Positions 1-8,122 of a DNA stretch of 29,055 bases are shown here, piece after piece. Where the stretch lies: NCBI GenBank assembly GCA_964623885.1, contig CAZUVM010000029.1, positions 1 to 29,055 of the forward strand. Direction: 5' to 3'. The stretch is from CAZUVM01 sp964623885 (GTDB taxonomy: Bacteria > Verrucomicrobiota > Verrucomicrobiia > Limisphaerales > UBA8199). Under the pieces are notes generated by a model that worked only from the letters and a program-made list of their open reading frames with translations, was not told the origin of the DNA and made no database searches. The translations under genes and the position numbers were made by a program. Every line of letters starts with the position of its first letter. Position 1 is the first letter of the stretch.

Positions 1-51
1 CGGAAATCTTCGTTCGCTTTCATGTTTAAAGAATACATCAAGAGAAAACAG

Positions 52-93
52 AGGCGAACGGAGAGATGAACAAAATGCAGCCCCCGTTCGCCT
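52..93 (-). terminator. Inverted repeat downstream of the pirin-yceI operon, possible terminator
   Basis: Ten perfectly complementary bases (AGGCGAACGG at 52-61 and CCGTTCGCCT at 84-93) flank a 22-base loop. They lie about 50 bases past the yceI stop codon in the direction of its transcription. The position suits a terminator, but the loop is long and there is no clear U-tract, so a regulatory hairpin for whatever lies beyond the left edge is equally possible. Confidence 0.3.
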
Positions 94-141
94 TGATCGA
101 CTCGCGCGCCCCGACACTTGCGCACTGCTGCCGATGCGAGA

Positions 142-753
142 TCAGCTTGGCGAAGCGCCGGCAATGCTTAGCGTCAGCTCGATTTCATCCGATACCTTGT
201 CCTGGGGCGCGCCTGGGTTGATGCCGAAATCGGTCCGCTTGATCGTGAAGGTGGATCGGATCACCAACAAATCGCCCTTCATGTTGGGGACGCGTTGACC
301 GAGTTTATCTTTCAGGTAGGTGAGCTTTACCGGCGCGGTGATTTCCTTTGAAGTTCCCTTAATTGTTAGCGAGCCCACGGCGTCGGCTGTCGTTACGTTG
401 CCTGAGACCTTCACATTTTTGAGTTCTTTGGCCTCAAAGATGATCTCGGGGTACTTCGATGCTTCCATCCACTGGTTGCCGTGAAGGTGCTCGTTCATCA
501 TCGGGTTGGGCACCCGCATCGAAGCCGTCGTGACGACAATCTTTCCTTTCGTCGCAGCAGGATTCTCTGGATCGAATGTCACGGTCCCGGAAATGCCGTT
601 CGCATTGCCCTCAGTCGCTTCCAGCACCGCGTCGATTTTGAATACGGCGTTGTTGACCCCCTTGGGATCTTTAAAATCGAAGCTTTGTGGCGCGGCCAGC
701 CCCAGGCCGGCGAACATCGTCAGGCTAATTACAGTGAGGAGTGATTTCTTCAT
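142..753 (-). CDS. YceI family periplasmic protein
   Basis: A 203-residue secreted protein. Residues 1-20 form a standard signal peptide (charged MKK, hydrophobic core, cleavage near GLAAPQ). The rest matches the YceI lipocalin-like beta-barrel: an early FDFKDPKG strand, the HLHGNQWMEASKYPEIIFEAK segment, the SLTIKG and ITAPVKL strands, and a C-terminal TDFGINPGAP stretch. YceI proteins bind isoprenoid or other amphiphilic lipids in the periplasm and are often tied to base or oxidative stress; the ligand here cannot be read from sequence. The ATG at 753 overlaps the stop codon of the upstream gene (ATGA), so the two are probably translationally coupled. It is the last gene of the pirin operon. 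Confidence 0.9.
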   Translation of the reverse strand: MKKSLLTVISLTMFAGLGLAAPQSFDFKDPKGVNNAVFKIDAVLEATEGNANGISGTVTFDPENPAATKGKIVVTTASMRVPNPMMNEHLHGNQWMEASKYPEIIFEAKELKNVKVSGNVTTADAVGSLTIKGTSKEITAPVKLTYLKDKLGQRVPNMKGDLLVIRSTFTIKRTDFGINPGAPQDKVSDEIELTLSIAGASPS

Positions 754-1019
754 GGTTGTTTTGTTTGATTTGTTTCTTGGTTTCGGAAAATAAAGGAAAC
801 GCCCGCCAGCGCCGAGGCCGCCAGCAGCGCCCCGCCTAATAAATCAATGCCCGGGACGAACTGTTTTCGATTTTCAATGCCCTCGATGCCGGTCACGGAA
901 TCAACCGTTTTGACCGGGACAAAGGTGCGGGTCCAGCCGCGGTTGGCTCCCAGCCCAAACCAGGCCACGCCAGCCAACAACGCAATTGTCAGCGCGAGAA
1001 TGCGAAAGGTGCGTTTCAT
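750..1019 (-). CDS. Small membrane protein with two predicted helices
   Basis: About 89 residues from the ATG at 1019. I chose this over a TTG extension to 1109, which would run into pirin and give an uncharacteristic soluble leader. Residues 1-22 make one hydrophobic helix (ILALTIALLAGVAWFGLGAN) and about residues 55-75 a second (LLGGALLAASALAGVSFIF), with a polar loop between them and a Lys/Gln/Thr-rich tail. I do not recognise the family. Its stop overlaps the yceI start by four bases and it follows pirin closely, so it belongs to a three-gene operon. A membrane partner for YceI is possible but unproven. Confidence 0.65.
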   Translation of the reverse strand: MKRTFRILALTIALLAGVAWFGLGANRGWTRTFVPVKTVDSVTGIEGIENRKQFVPGIDLLGGALLAASALAGVSFIFRNQETNQTKQP

Positions 1020-1095
1020 GGTTTCAAAGAATTTAACAGGAGGTCGCGGATTCAGGCGAGTCTCAAACGCCTGATCCGCTCCCCCCTCGCATGGT

Positions 1096-1791
1096 TCAGT
1101 TGAGATCAAACAGCAGAACCTGCGACGGTTTTTCCGCCGTCAGTTGCACGCGCGATTCATCGGACAATGCCACTGCGTCTCCGGCTTTCAACGTGTCGCC
1201 GTTGAACTTCACTTCGCCTTCCGCTACGTGGATCCACGCATGGCGATTCGGCTTCAACGCATGCGACGCCTCGTTGCCGGCCTCCAACTTTGCGACATAC
1301 AGCTCGGCGTCCTGGTTGATCGGCAGGGAACCGTCCCGACCAGCCTTTGAAACCACCAGGTTGAAACGCCCATTGGGCGCTTCCGCCAGCGATTTTTCGG
1401 CATAACGCGGCTTCAGCCCTCTGCGCTCCGGCATAATCCAGATCTGCAGCAGATGCACCGCCTCGTCCTTGGACGGGTTGAATTCGCTATGCTGAATCCC
1501 GGTCCCCGCTGCCATATACTGCACCTCGCCGGGGCGAATGATCCGGCCATTACCCATGGAATCTTTGTGTTCGAGCGCTCCGCTCAGGACATAGGTGATG
1601 ATCTCCATGTCTCTGTGCGGATGCGTGCCAAACCCCATGCCCGGCATGACCAGGTCATCGTTGATCACGCGCAGGGACCGGAATCCCATCCAGTTCGGAT
1701 CGTAATAATTGGCAAAACTGAAAGTATGATAAGTATCCAGCCACCCGTGTTCCGCGTGGCCCCGTTCATTCGCTCTTCGTATCATTCTCAT
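1096..1791 (-). CDS. Pirin family protein (bicupin)
   Basis: A 231-residue cytosolic bicupin of the pirin/YhhW family. From the ATG at 1791, the metal ligands His57, His59 (THPHRD), His101 and Glu103 (IQHSE) fall at the same numbering as in E. coli YhhW, which is why I prefer this start to the GTG at 1809. The N-terminal RRANERGHAEHGWLDTYHTF block is the family signature. Bacterial pirins are metal-dependent; several have quercetin 2,3-dioxygenase activity and others bind metabolic or regulatory partners, so the substrate is open. First gene of an operon with the small membrane protein and yceI. Confidence 0.92.
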   Translation of the reverse strand: MRMIRRANERGHAEHGWLDTYHTFSFANYYDPNWMGFRSLRVINDDLVMPGMGFGTHPHRDMEIITYVLSGALEHKDSMGNGRIIRPGEVQYMAAGTGIQHSEFNPSKDEAVHLLQIWIMPERRGLKPRYAEKSLAEAPNGRFNLVVSKAGRDGSLPINQDAELYVAKLEAGNEASHALKPNRHAWIHVAEGEVKFNGDTLKAGDAVALSDESRVQLTAEKPSQVLLFDLN

Positions 1792-1839
1792 GCCGCTACC
1801 GTGCCACACGAGTAGCGGACTTGAGAAAGATCATGTTTC

Positions 1840-2340
1840 TTGACTAAGCATAACCAAAAGGCATGCTCGGCGGAGTGGTGGATTAATGAATCGCATGTCT
1901 TCACGGCTCATATGAGCGGGAATTCGGCTTCGTTTGGAGCGCATCTGGGACAGGGGGACTGGCCTGAGGCGCTCATTCGGGGCTTGGCAATTCCGCCGTT
2001 CGTAGGCGGGGTCGCGCTTGGTGTTATCGTGGAAATAATGGCGGAAGGGCGGGAACGTGCGTCACGGCTCAGGCCTGCGTATGGATTGGAAATGATTTGC
2101 TTGATCCTGTTTCTCTGCCTTGCCACTGGCCGCGATGCCGTTTGCATTCGGCCGGAAAGCCCGTTGTTCTTTCTGCTCGTCAGCGTGTTGGCTTTGGCGA
2201 TGGGATTGCAAAGCGCCACCCTCCGTCGCGCTGGAGGAACAGAGGTGAGGACGATGTATGGTACCAATAACCGGGCTAGCGGTGCTCATCGTGCAGGATT
2301 GGGTCTGGCACTGACTCGGCGGCACCTTAAGCTTCCGGGT
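1840..2340 (+). pseudogene. Decayed YoaK/DUF1275 family membrane protein
   Basis: The 1840 frame carries clear DUF1275 hallmarks: HVFTAHMSGNS, then a GDW..A..RGLAIPPFVGGVALG helix, and LALAMGLQSATLRRAGGTEVRT. The gene is broken at both ends. The expected first helix (MLGGVVD, from the ATG at 1863) is in another frame and hits a stop at 1884 just before the HVFTAH block. After about 2262 the frame turns into unrelated Arg/Ala/Gly-rich residues where the family would continue with further helices. The family's usual length is about 220-240 residues with six helices; only two or three survive here. YoaK-type proteins are inner-membrane proteins of unknown function. I read this as a relic with at least two frameshifts or small deletions. 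Confidence 0.65.
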
Positions 2341-2447
2341 GTCAAATCGGCTCCACGTCAGGTTGCCTGGTCTATACGGATTCAGACCGCCGTGCTACGA
2401 TACTCAGGAATGAGCTGTGAACTGCTGATAGCGACGCCGTTGGTTAA

Positions 2448-2834
2448 ATGAAGCTTTTACCTCCGGTACGGCGGCCTGTCACTCGGGCGAAAGCGCGGAA
2501 TGCAGCTTTGGTGAATCAACTGGCAACGCCGGGTCTGGGTTCGTTGTTGGCCGGCCGGCGCTGGGTGGGGGTGGGACAACTGCTGTTGTTTCTCGCCGGA
2601 TTCGTGATCTTTATGTTTTGGTTTGGGGCGCTGATGAAGCAAATGTACGCGGAAATGGTCAATTATGCGCCGCATCATTCCGTCGCTTGGGTCGGTGAGG
2701 TCAGCGTGCTGCTGTGTGGTGTATCATGGGTTTGGTCGCTGTTCACAAGTCTCAGCATCCTGCACGAAGGGCGCCAGACCGGAGATACGCAGCCGCCTCC
2801 GTTGCCGCCGGAGGTGCAGAAGCCAGGCCTTTAA
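2448..2834 (+). CDS. Small two-helix membrane protein, unknown function
   Basis: 128 residues. An Arg-rich N-terminus (about 1-20) is followed by NQLATPGLGSLLAGRRWVGVGQ, a Gly-rich amphipathic stretch leading into a helix at about 42-62 (LLLFLAGFVIFMFWFGALM), and a second helix at about 80-103 (VGEVSVLLCGVSWVWSLFTSLSIL). The C-terminus is Pro-rich (PPPLPPEVQKP). I recognise no named domain. The ATG overlaps the end of the decayed DUF1275 reading frame (ATGA), though that overlap may be accidental since the upstream gene is broken. It ends three bases before the convergent galE stop. The compact hydrophobic pattern makes it likely a real gene. Confidence 0.7.
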   Translation: MKLLPPVRRPVTRAKARNAALVNQLATPGLGSLLAGRRWVGVGQLLLFLAGFVIFMFWFGALMKQMYAEMVNYAPHHSVAWVGEVSVLLCGVSWVWSLFTSLSILHEGRQTGDTQPPPLPPEVQKPGL

Positions 2835-2837
2835 AGA

Positions 2838-3809
2838 TCAGTCCGAGTATCCGTTTGGATGCGCTTTATGCCAGGACCACGCAGTGGCGACGATGTCCTG
2901 AAGCTTGGGATATTGCGGTTTCCACCCGAGATCCTGAATGGCGCGGGTCGCTGAGGCCACTAGCTTGGGCGGGTCGCCCGGACGACGTGGTTTTTCGACG
3001 GCCGGGATTTTTGTCCCCGTAACCTGCTCGCACATTTGAATGACCTGGCGCACGGAGTAACCATCGCCATTACCAAGGTTGTAAAACCCCTTCTTGCCGG
3101 GTACCAGCGCGAGGATGTGCGCCTGGGCCAAGTCAACGATGTGGATGTAATCGCGGATACACGTGCCATCCGGCGTAGCATAATCCGTCCCGAAGATCTC
3201 GCATTGTTTGGCCTGGCCGAGCGGCACTTTGAGCACGTTTGGGATTAGATGCGTTTCAGTGCGATGGTGTTCGCCGAATTTCGGGCTGGCCCCCGCCGCA
3301 TTGAAATAGCGGAACGCCACGAACTCGAGACCGTGTATCTGCTGGTACCAGTTCAGCATTCGCTCGAACATTAGCTTGGATTCGCCATAAGGATTAATCG
3401 GGCGTTGCGGCAAATCCTCAGTCATGGGCACGCGATCGGGCGGCCCGTAGGTGGCGCAGGTAGAACTGAAAACGAACTTCTTTACGCCTGTGGTGCGTGC
3501 TGCTTCGAGCAGTTTGAGGCCGTTGACCACGTTATTGTGAAAATACTTCTGCGGATTCACCATCGATTCGCCCACGAGCGCATTGGCGGCGAAGTGCAGG
3601 ATGGCTTCCGACCGCGCCGACTTGACGGCATTCAGGATGTCATCCGCCTCATTCGGCCGGCCCAAAACAAATTGGGCACGCGGATCCACTGCCGAGCGAT
3701 GGCCTTCGCTCAAATCATCATAAACCGTAACCCGATGGCCTGCGTTGAGCAGTTCTTCCGTGCAAATCGAGCCGATGTAACCCGCGCCGCCCGTAACCAG
3801 AACATTCAT
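2838..3809 (-). CDS. galE: UDP-glucose 4-epimerase GalE
   Basis: 323 residues of an extended short-chain dehydrogenase/reductase. Visible are the NAD-binding GGAGYIGS loop (residues 7-14), an Asp pair at the end of beta-2 (YDDLSEG), the FSSTCATYG catalytic serine/threonine segment (about 114-122), and the YGESK active site (Tyr141, Lys145). RYFNAAGASP and the C-terminal NLGNGDGYSVRQVI are GalE-specific blocks. It interconverts UDP-glucose and UDP-galactose in the cytosol for the Leloir pathway and surface glycan synthesis. It is convergent with the small membrane protein gene, with only three bases between the stops. Length is near the usual 330-340. A UDP-glucuronate or UDP-GlcNAc epimerase cannot be excluded, but GalE fits best. 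Confidence 0.93.
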   Translation of the reverse strand: MNVLVTGGAGYIGSICTEELLNAGHRVTVYDDLSEGHRSAVDPRAQFVLGRPNEADDILNAVKSARSEAILHFAANALVGESMVNPQKYFHNNVVNGLKLLEAARTTGVKKFVFSSTCATYGPPDRVPMTEDLPQRPINPYGESKLMFERMLNWYQQIHGLEFVAFRYFNAAGASPKFGEHHRTETHLIPNVLKVPLGQAKQCEIFGTDYATPDGTCIRDYIHIVDLAQAHILALVPGKKGFYNLGNGDGYSVRQVIQMCEQVTGTKIPAVEKPRRPGDPPKLVASATRAIQDLGWKPQYPKLQDIVATAWSWHKAHPNGYSD

Positions 3810-3890
3810 GCGCGGTAAGCTTAGCGCTCATCCCGAGCGAGGCAATCGGGGAATTCATAAGAAAGGTAATCCGGTCCTCCTTAGGGTTAA

Positions 3891-4021
3891 GAGCGTGTTC
3901 GGAAAGTGCTAGCGGAGCGCGAGGGGTCCCCGCCCGCAGCGGCCGGAACGGCCGCCCAAGCGGAAATTGGACCTCGCCAAGCTGCATTCTGGCTCAACTT
4001 TACGATTTTCCAAACACGCTC
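3891..4021. repeat. Element of about 130 bp with 15 bp terminal inverted repeats
   Basis: GAGCGTGTTCGGAAA at 3891-3905 pairs with TTTCCAAACACGCTC at 4007-4021, the single non-match being a possible G-U pair in RNA. Inside lies a perfect hairpin, GCGGCC-GGAAC-GGCCGC (3939-3955). No coding frame across it looks like a protein. The architecture resembles a miniature inverted-repeat element or a dispersed structured repeat; I see no convincing target-site duplication and no second copy in this window. It sits between galE and the oxidoreductase gene, within about 75 bp of the latter's start. Confidence 0.5.
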
Positions 4022-4094
4022 CTTACTTCGTGCTGCAAGACTGTCGGCTCCTGCAGACTTGCAATCAGCGCGCCGCGTCAGCACTCTGGCGCGA

Positions 4095-5534
4095 ATGAAA
4101 TCAGGTTCCAGCCCGATTGATCAGATGCACACGCCCGTTCGAAACAAGCCCGCGCCAGCCTGGTCCCGTCGGCATTTCCTGCGCGCGGCAACGGTCGCCG
4201 GCCTGAGCGCGCCGTTATTCATGTCTTGCGACACACCCCAGCCCGCGCGCCGGGTAGTTTCGCCAAATGCCAAACTGCACCACGCGTGCATCGGTGTAAA
4301 CGGCATGGGGTGGGGCGACCTGCAAAACTTCGTGAGCCATCCACGCGTCGAAGTCGTCGCGTTGTGCGACGTGGACAGCAACAATCTCGACAAGGCGGCG
4401 CAAGTCGTGCCCGGCGCGCGCAAATACTCCGATTGGCGCGAGCTGCTCGAAAAGGAAGGCGATAAAATCGATTCGGTCAACGTCACCGTTCCCGACCACA
4501 TGCATTTTGCGATTGCCTTTAGCGCTATCCAAAAAGGCAAACATGTGTATTGCCAGAAACCGATGTGCCACGACGTGGCTGAAGTGCGCGCGTTGACCGA
4601 GGCGGCAATCGAGAAGGGAGTAGTCACGCAACTCGGCACCCAAGTGGCCTCCAGCGTGCACGACCGCACGGGAGTGCTCTGGCTCAAAGAAGGGCGGATC
4701 GGCAAGGTCACTCATGCGTACCTCTGTTCGAACCGGCCGGGAGCGGTCCAGGATTATCGGCTTAAAGGCCCGCGGCCCGCTACAGGCGAGCCGCCGCCGT
4801 CAACGTTGCGCTGGGACCTGTGGCTCGGCACCGCGCCCGAACGGCCTTACGCGCCCGGCATTTATCACCCGACCAAATGGCGCGCGTGGCTCGATTTCGG
4901 CACCGGGTGGTCGGGCGACATCGGCTGTCATATTTTCGATCCGGTTTGGAAGGGGTTGGGGCTTCAGCCGCCGCTCAACGTCGTCGCCGAGGTACAGGAA
5001 TCGTGGAAAGATTCCCCCGAACGCCGCGCGGATAATTGGCCGCAAGGCGATCACATCACCTGGAGTTTTCCAGGCAACGACAAGATCGCCGGCAAGGAAC
5101 TGACGCTCGAATGGTTCGACGGCGAGTTTTACCCGCCCGAGCACATCCGCAAAATCGCCTCGCCCGATCTCAAGGATTACCCGTCCGAATCCTCAATGCT
5201 CATCGGCACCGAAGGCTCGCTGCTTATCCCGCACAATTATCCGCCGCAGCTTTTCCCGGAAGAAAAATTCAAGGACCTGGCCCGGCCGAAACTGCCGCCA
5301 CGTAATCACTGGCATCATTTTGTCGATGCCTGCCTGGGTGGCGAAATGACCGAATCGCACTTCGCCCAAACCGGCCCGATGACCGAAGCGATCCTGCTGG
5401 GGACCGTGGCCATTCGCCAGCCGAACCAATTACTGCAGTGGGACCCCAAACGGCTCCACATTACGAATCGGCCCGAGGCGAACACGCTGCTGCACCGAAC
5501 GTACCGGGACGGCTGGCACTACGGGCGTTTCTGA
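4095..5534 (+). CDS. Gfo/Idh/MocA family oxidoreductase with Tat signal
   Basis: 479 residues from the ATG at 4095; an ATG at 4125, still upstream of the signal, is an equally reasonable start. SRRHFLRAA (residues 24-32) is a twin-arginine motif followed by a hydrophobic stretch ending in PLFMSCD, where Cys45 could be a lipobox cysteine. The NAD(P)-binding Rossmann fold starts at ACIGVNGMGWGDL (64-76), with CDVD ending beta-2, the TVPDHMH block, and CQKPM (Lys155) in the position of the family's EKP motif. The C-terminal half has the WRAWLDFGTGWSGDIGCHIFD substrate-domain segment typical of secreted Planctomycetes/Verrucomicrobia members. It probably acts on a sugar or sugar derivative outside the cytosol; the substrate is unknown. 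The open frame extends upstream to 3906 through the inverted-repeat element but is not protein-like there. Confidence 0.88.
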   Translation: MKSGSSPIDQMHTPVRNKPAPAWSRRHFLRAATVAGLSAPLFMSCDTPQPARRVVSPNAKLHHACIGVNGMGWGDLQNFVSHPRVEVVALCDVDSNNLDKAAQVVPGARKYSDWRELLEKEGDKIDSVNVTVPDHMHFAIAFSAIQKGKHVYCQKPMCHDVAEVRALTEAAIEKGVVTQLGTQVASSVHDRTGVLWLKEGRIGKVTHAYLCSNRPGAVQDYRLKGPRPATGEPPPSTLRWDLWLGTAPERPYAPGIYHPTKWRAWLDFGTGWSGDIGCHIFDPVWKGLGLQPPLNVVAEVQESWKDSPERRADNWPQGDHITWSFPGNDKIAGKELTLEWFDGEFYPPEHIRKIASPDLKDYPSESSMLIGTEGSLLIPHNYPPQLFPEEKFKDLARPKLPPRNHWHHFVDACLGGEMTESHFAQTGPMTEAILLGTVAIRQPNQLLQWDPKRLHITNRPEANTLLHRTYRDGWHYGRF

Positions 5535-5650
5535 GCCGATATGTTTGCTTGACGAAGCAGGTCAGGCTTCGAATACTGCTTCCAGGATCGCCGGTAGTGA
5601 CCCACTAAAGTTCGTCACAGCGCCGGGGATTTAATTTAGCATTTTGGTCC

Positions 5651-6568
5651 ATGAACTTGCGATGTTCAGGCCATGGTCGAGCTGCGACAGGCGCCCGGTG
5701 GGTTTTAATTGTGATGGTCCTGTTGCATCAGGCGGCGCGTGCGGTGGTGATTCGAGATGATCAACCCGACAGCAACTATCAGAGCCTTGGCAACAGCCCT
5801 GAGTACGCGAGCGTAGGAGTTTTTGTAAACAGTTGGGGTTACACCGGCACAGGCACGTTGATTGCGCCCGATTGGGTGCTGACTGCAGCACATCTGTTCA
5901 CCGCAGCCAGTTCGGGTACTTTCACCATCAACGGCACGGCTTACAACTCCACCCAGTTGATCAGCAATCCAAACTGGAATCAAAACAATGTTCTGGCCGG
6001 ATACGATCTTGGCCTCGTGCACCTCAGCACGCCGGTCGCGGGCGTCACTCCGGCTCAAACTTACACCGGAACTAATGATTTCGGGCAGACAGGTACGTTT
6101 GTTGGTTTTGGAATGACCGGCACAGGTTTGACTGGCCAAACCACCCTCGACCATCTCAAGCGCGCATTTCAGAACGCTATCGACGGCCAGTTAGGCAATC
6201 CGGATGTATTGCTGGCATGTGATTTCGACAGCCCGAGCACAACGAACTACAACCATTTTGGAGACGCTGCACCGATGCCGCTCGAAGGTTGTGCGGGGAA
6301 TGGCGACAGCGGCGGTGGAGTATTTATCAATCAGAATGGCCAAAATTACCTGGCCGGTGTGATTTCAGTGGTGGCGGCTTCCGACGGCAATGCCAATGGC
6401 ACTTACGGCGATCTTACCGCTTTCGGTCGCGTCTCGGCCTTTAACTCGTGGATCGACACTTACGTGCCTGAACCCTCGACGCCGGCTTTGTTGCTGATCG
6501 GAACTTTTGTGTTTTTACGCAGGCGCCGCGCTGGCAAACTCCAAAGGATTCTCCACCGGCAAGGCTGA
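5651..6568 (+). CDS. Trypsin-like serine protease with PEP-CTERM anchor
   Basis: 305 residues. An N-terminal signal at about 15-31 (ARWVLIVMVLLHQAARA) precedes a chymotrypsin-fold domain with a complete triad: His81 in VLTAAHLF, Asp119 in GYDLGLVHL and Ser220 in GNGDSGGGVF. A PEP-CTERM sorting signal closes the protein: VPEPSTP at 272-278, a hydrophobic helix (ALLLIGTFVFL) and an Arg cluster at 290-293. PEP-CTERM proteins are cleaved and transferred by exosortase; no exosortase gene is in this window. The tail runs a dozen residues past the Arg cluster, longer than usual, because the stop lies inside the 3' end of the convergent prfC gene (54 bp overlap). Likely an extracellular or surface endopeptidase. 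Confidence 0.88.
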   Translation: MNLRCSGHGRAATGARWVLIVMVLLHQAARAVVIRDDQPDSNYQSLGNSPEYASVGVFVNSWGYTGTGTLIAPDWVLTAAHLFTAASSGTFTINGTAYNSTQLISNPNWNQNNVLAGYDLGLVHLSTPVAGVTPAQTYTGTNDFGQTGTFVGFGMTGTGLTGQTTLDHLKRAFQNAIDGQLGNPDVLLACDFDSPSTTNYNHFGDAAPMPLEGCAGNGDSGGGVFINQNGQNYLAGVISVVAASDGNANGTYGDLTAFGRVSAFNSWIDTYVPEPSTPALLLIGTFVFLRRRRAGKLQRILHRQG

Positions 6569-8122
6569 AAGCCGCATGCGTGGGTTGCGCTCAGCAAAGA
6601 AATCGCAACTCCATTGATCCTGGAACAGGAAGACCAGCTTGCCGGCCGCGTCCGTTGCCTGGCGGGCCCCGGTCGGTAATTGACTGTCATCAACAGCGCC
6701 CTGGTCGGCCGTAACCCAACGCAGCACTTTCCATGGGGCCGGTTCGAGACGTGATTCCGCCCCGTATTCGGTTTGCATTCGATATTGAACGACTTCGAAT
6801 TGGAGCGGTCCGACAGCACCCAGCAGCGGCACGCGTTGAGCGGAATCCTTGATCATAAATGCTTGCACAACGCCTTCCTGCAGTAGTTGTTCGAGGCCTT
6901 CGCGGAAGCGCTTAAACTGAGCCGTGCTGGGGCTTTGCAGCCAGGCGAAGCATTCGGGTGTGAAGCGCGGGATCTCCCGATAGATCAGGGCCGGATCTTC
7001 GGCCAGAGTGTCACCGATCCGGAAATCGGTGTGACCCACGAGGCCCACGACATCACCTGGATAGGCTTCGTTGACGGTCTCGCGCTCGCGGCCGAACAGC
7101 TTGTGCGAGCTCGATAGCCGCACTTTTCGGCCAGTGCGTGTATGCACCACGCTCATGTCGCGTTCGAAACGGCCCGAGCAAATGCGCACGAAGGCCAGGC
7201 GATCGCGATGCTTCGGGTCCATGTTCGCCTGGATCTTGAAGATGAAACCGGAGAAGCCACCCTGCGGCTCGATAATGCGGCCCTGGACCGAGCGCGGGCG
7301 CGGAGAGGGCGCCAGTTCGAGAAAGGCGTCCAATAGCAATTGCACGCCGAAATTATTAACGGCGCTGCCGAAGAAAACCGGCGTCAGTTCGCCTGCCAGG
7401 ACGGCCTCATGATCGAAAGCCGCGCCGGCGCCATCCAACATTGCCAATTCATCCACTGTTCGCTGGTAAACGTCCGGGCTGAGTTGGTCGCGAACAGCTG
7501 GATCGGAAAGGCCATGCACCGAAACCGGCGCGCGATATTCACCCCCGGGCACCCGTTCGAAAAAGTGCACGAGCTTGCCCTGGCGATCGAACACGCCGCG
7601 AAAGTCAGGACCGTCGCCTAGCGGCCAATTCACAGGGAACGCAGCGATACCAAGCACGCGTTCCAGTTCGTCCAGCAGAGAAAGCGGGTCGCGCGCGGGC
7701 CGATCCATTTTGTTCATGAAAGTGAAAATGGGAATCCCGCGTTGGCGGCAGACTTCGAAAAGCTTGCACGTTTGGGTCTCGATACCCTTGCCGGCGTCAA
7801 TGACCATCACCGCGGCATCAACCGCTGTGAGCACCCGATAAGTGTCTTCTGAAAAATCTTTGTGGCCGGGAGTATCCAGCAGATTGACGCAATACCCGCG
7901 ATATTCAAACTGCAAGACTGTGGAGCTGACGGAAATCCCGCGCTGCCGTTCGAGTTCCATCCAGTCCGAAGTCGTGGCGCGCTGGTTCTTGCGAGCTGTA
8001 ACCGAACCGGCCAATTGCACGGCGCCACCGTAGAGCAGGAACTTCTCGGTCAACGTCGTTTTGCCGGCGTCCGGATGCGAAATAATTGCAAAGGTCCGCC
8101 GGCGTGAAATTTCTTTTTCCAT
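6515..8122 (-). CDS. prfC: Peptide chain release factor 3
   Basis: 535 residues, matching the usual RF3 length of about 525-530. GTPase motifs are all present: SHPDAGKT (G1, residues 15-22), RGIS (G2), DTPGHKDF (G3, 83-90) and NKMD (G4, 137-140). Domain II and the RF3-specific C-terminus follow, including FGSAVNNFGVQLLLDAF and GAVGPLQFEVVQYRMQTEYG. RF3 recycles RF1/RF2 from the ribosome after termination in a GTP-dependent way. Its 3' end overlaps the convergent protease gene by 54 bp. The start ATG at 8122 is followed directly by the canonical KEISRRRTFAIISHPD N-terminus. Confidence 0.96.
   Translation of the reverse strand: MEKEISRRRTFAIISHPDAGKTTLTEKFLLYGGAVQLAGSVTARKNQRATTSDWMELERQRGISVSSTVLQFEYRGYCVNLLDTPGHKDFSEDTYRVLTAVDAAVMVIDAGKGIETQTCKLFEVCRQRGIPIFTFMNKMDRPARDPLSLLDELERVLGIAAFPVNWPLGDGPDFRGVFDRQGKLVHFFERVPGGEYRAPVSVHGLSDPAVRDQLSPDVYQRTVDELAMLDGAGAAFDHEAVLAGELTPVFFGSAVNNFGVQLLLDAFLELAPSPRPRSVQGRIIEPQGGFSGFIFKIQANMDPKHRDRLAFVRICSGRFERDMSVVHTRTGRKVRLSSSHKLFGRERETVNEAYPGDVVGLVGHTDFRIGDTLAEDPALIYREIPRFTPECFAWLQSPSTAQFKRFREGLEQLLQEGVVQAFMIKDSAQRVPLLGAVGPLQFEVVQYRMQTEYGAESRLEPAPWKVLRWVTADQGAVDDSQLPTGARQATDAAGKLVFLFQDQWSCDFFAERNPRMRLSALPVENPLEFASAAPA

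Noticed and set aside
1..23. Minus-strand ATG at 21-23 reading MKANEDF out of the left edge
   Set aside because: Only seven codons are visible and there is no clear ribosome-binding site, so it cannot be supported as a gene start.
1019..1109. TTG-initiated extension of the small membrane protein into the end of pirin
   Set aside because: The added 30 residues are soluble and Pro/Arg-rich, while the ATG at 1019 begins directly with a basic residue and a helix.
3906..4094. Open frame upstream of the Gfo/Idh/MocA start
   Set aside because: It crosses the inverted-repeat element and has no protein-like composition; the Tat signal defines the real N-terminal region.
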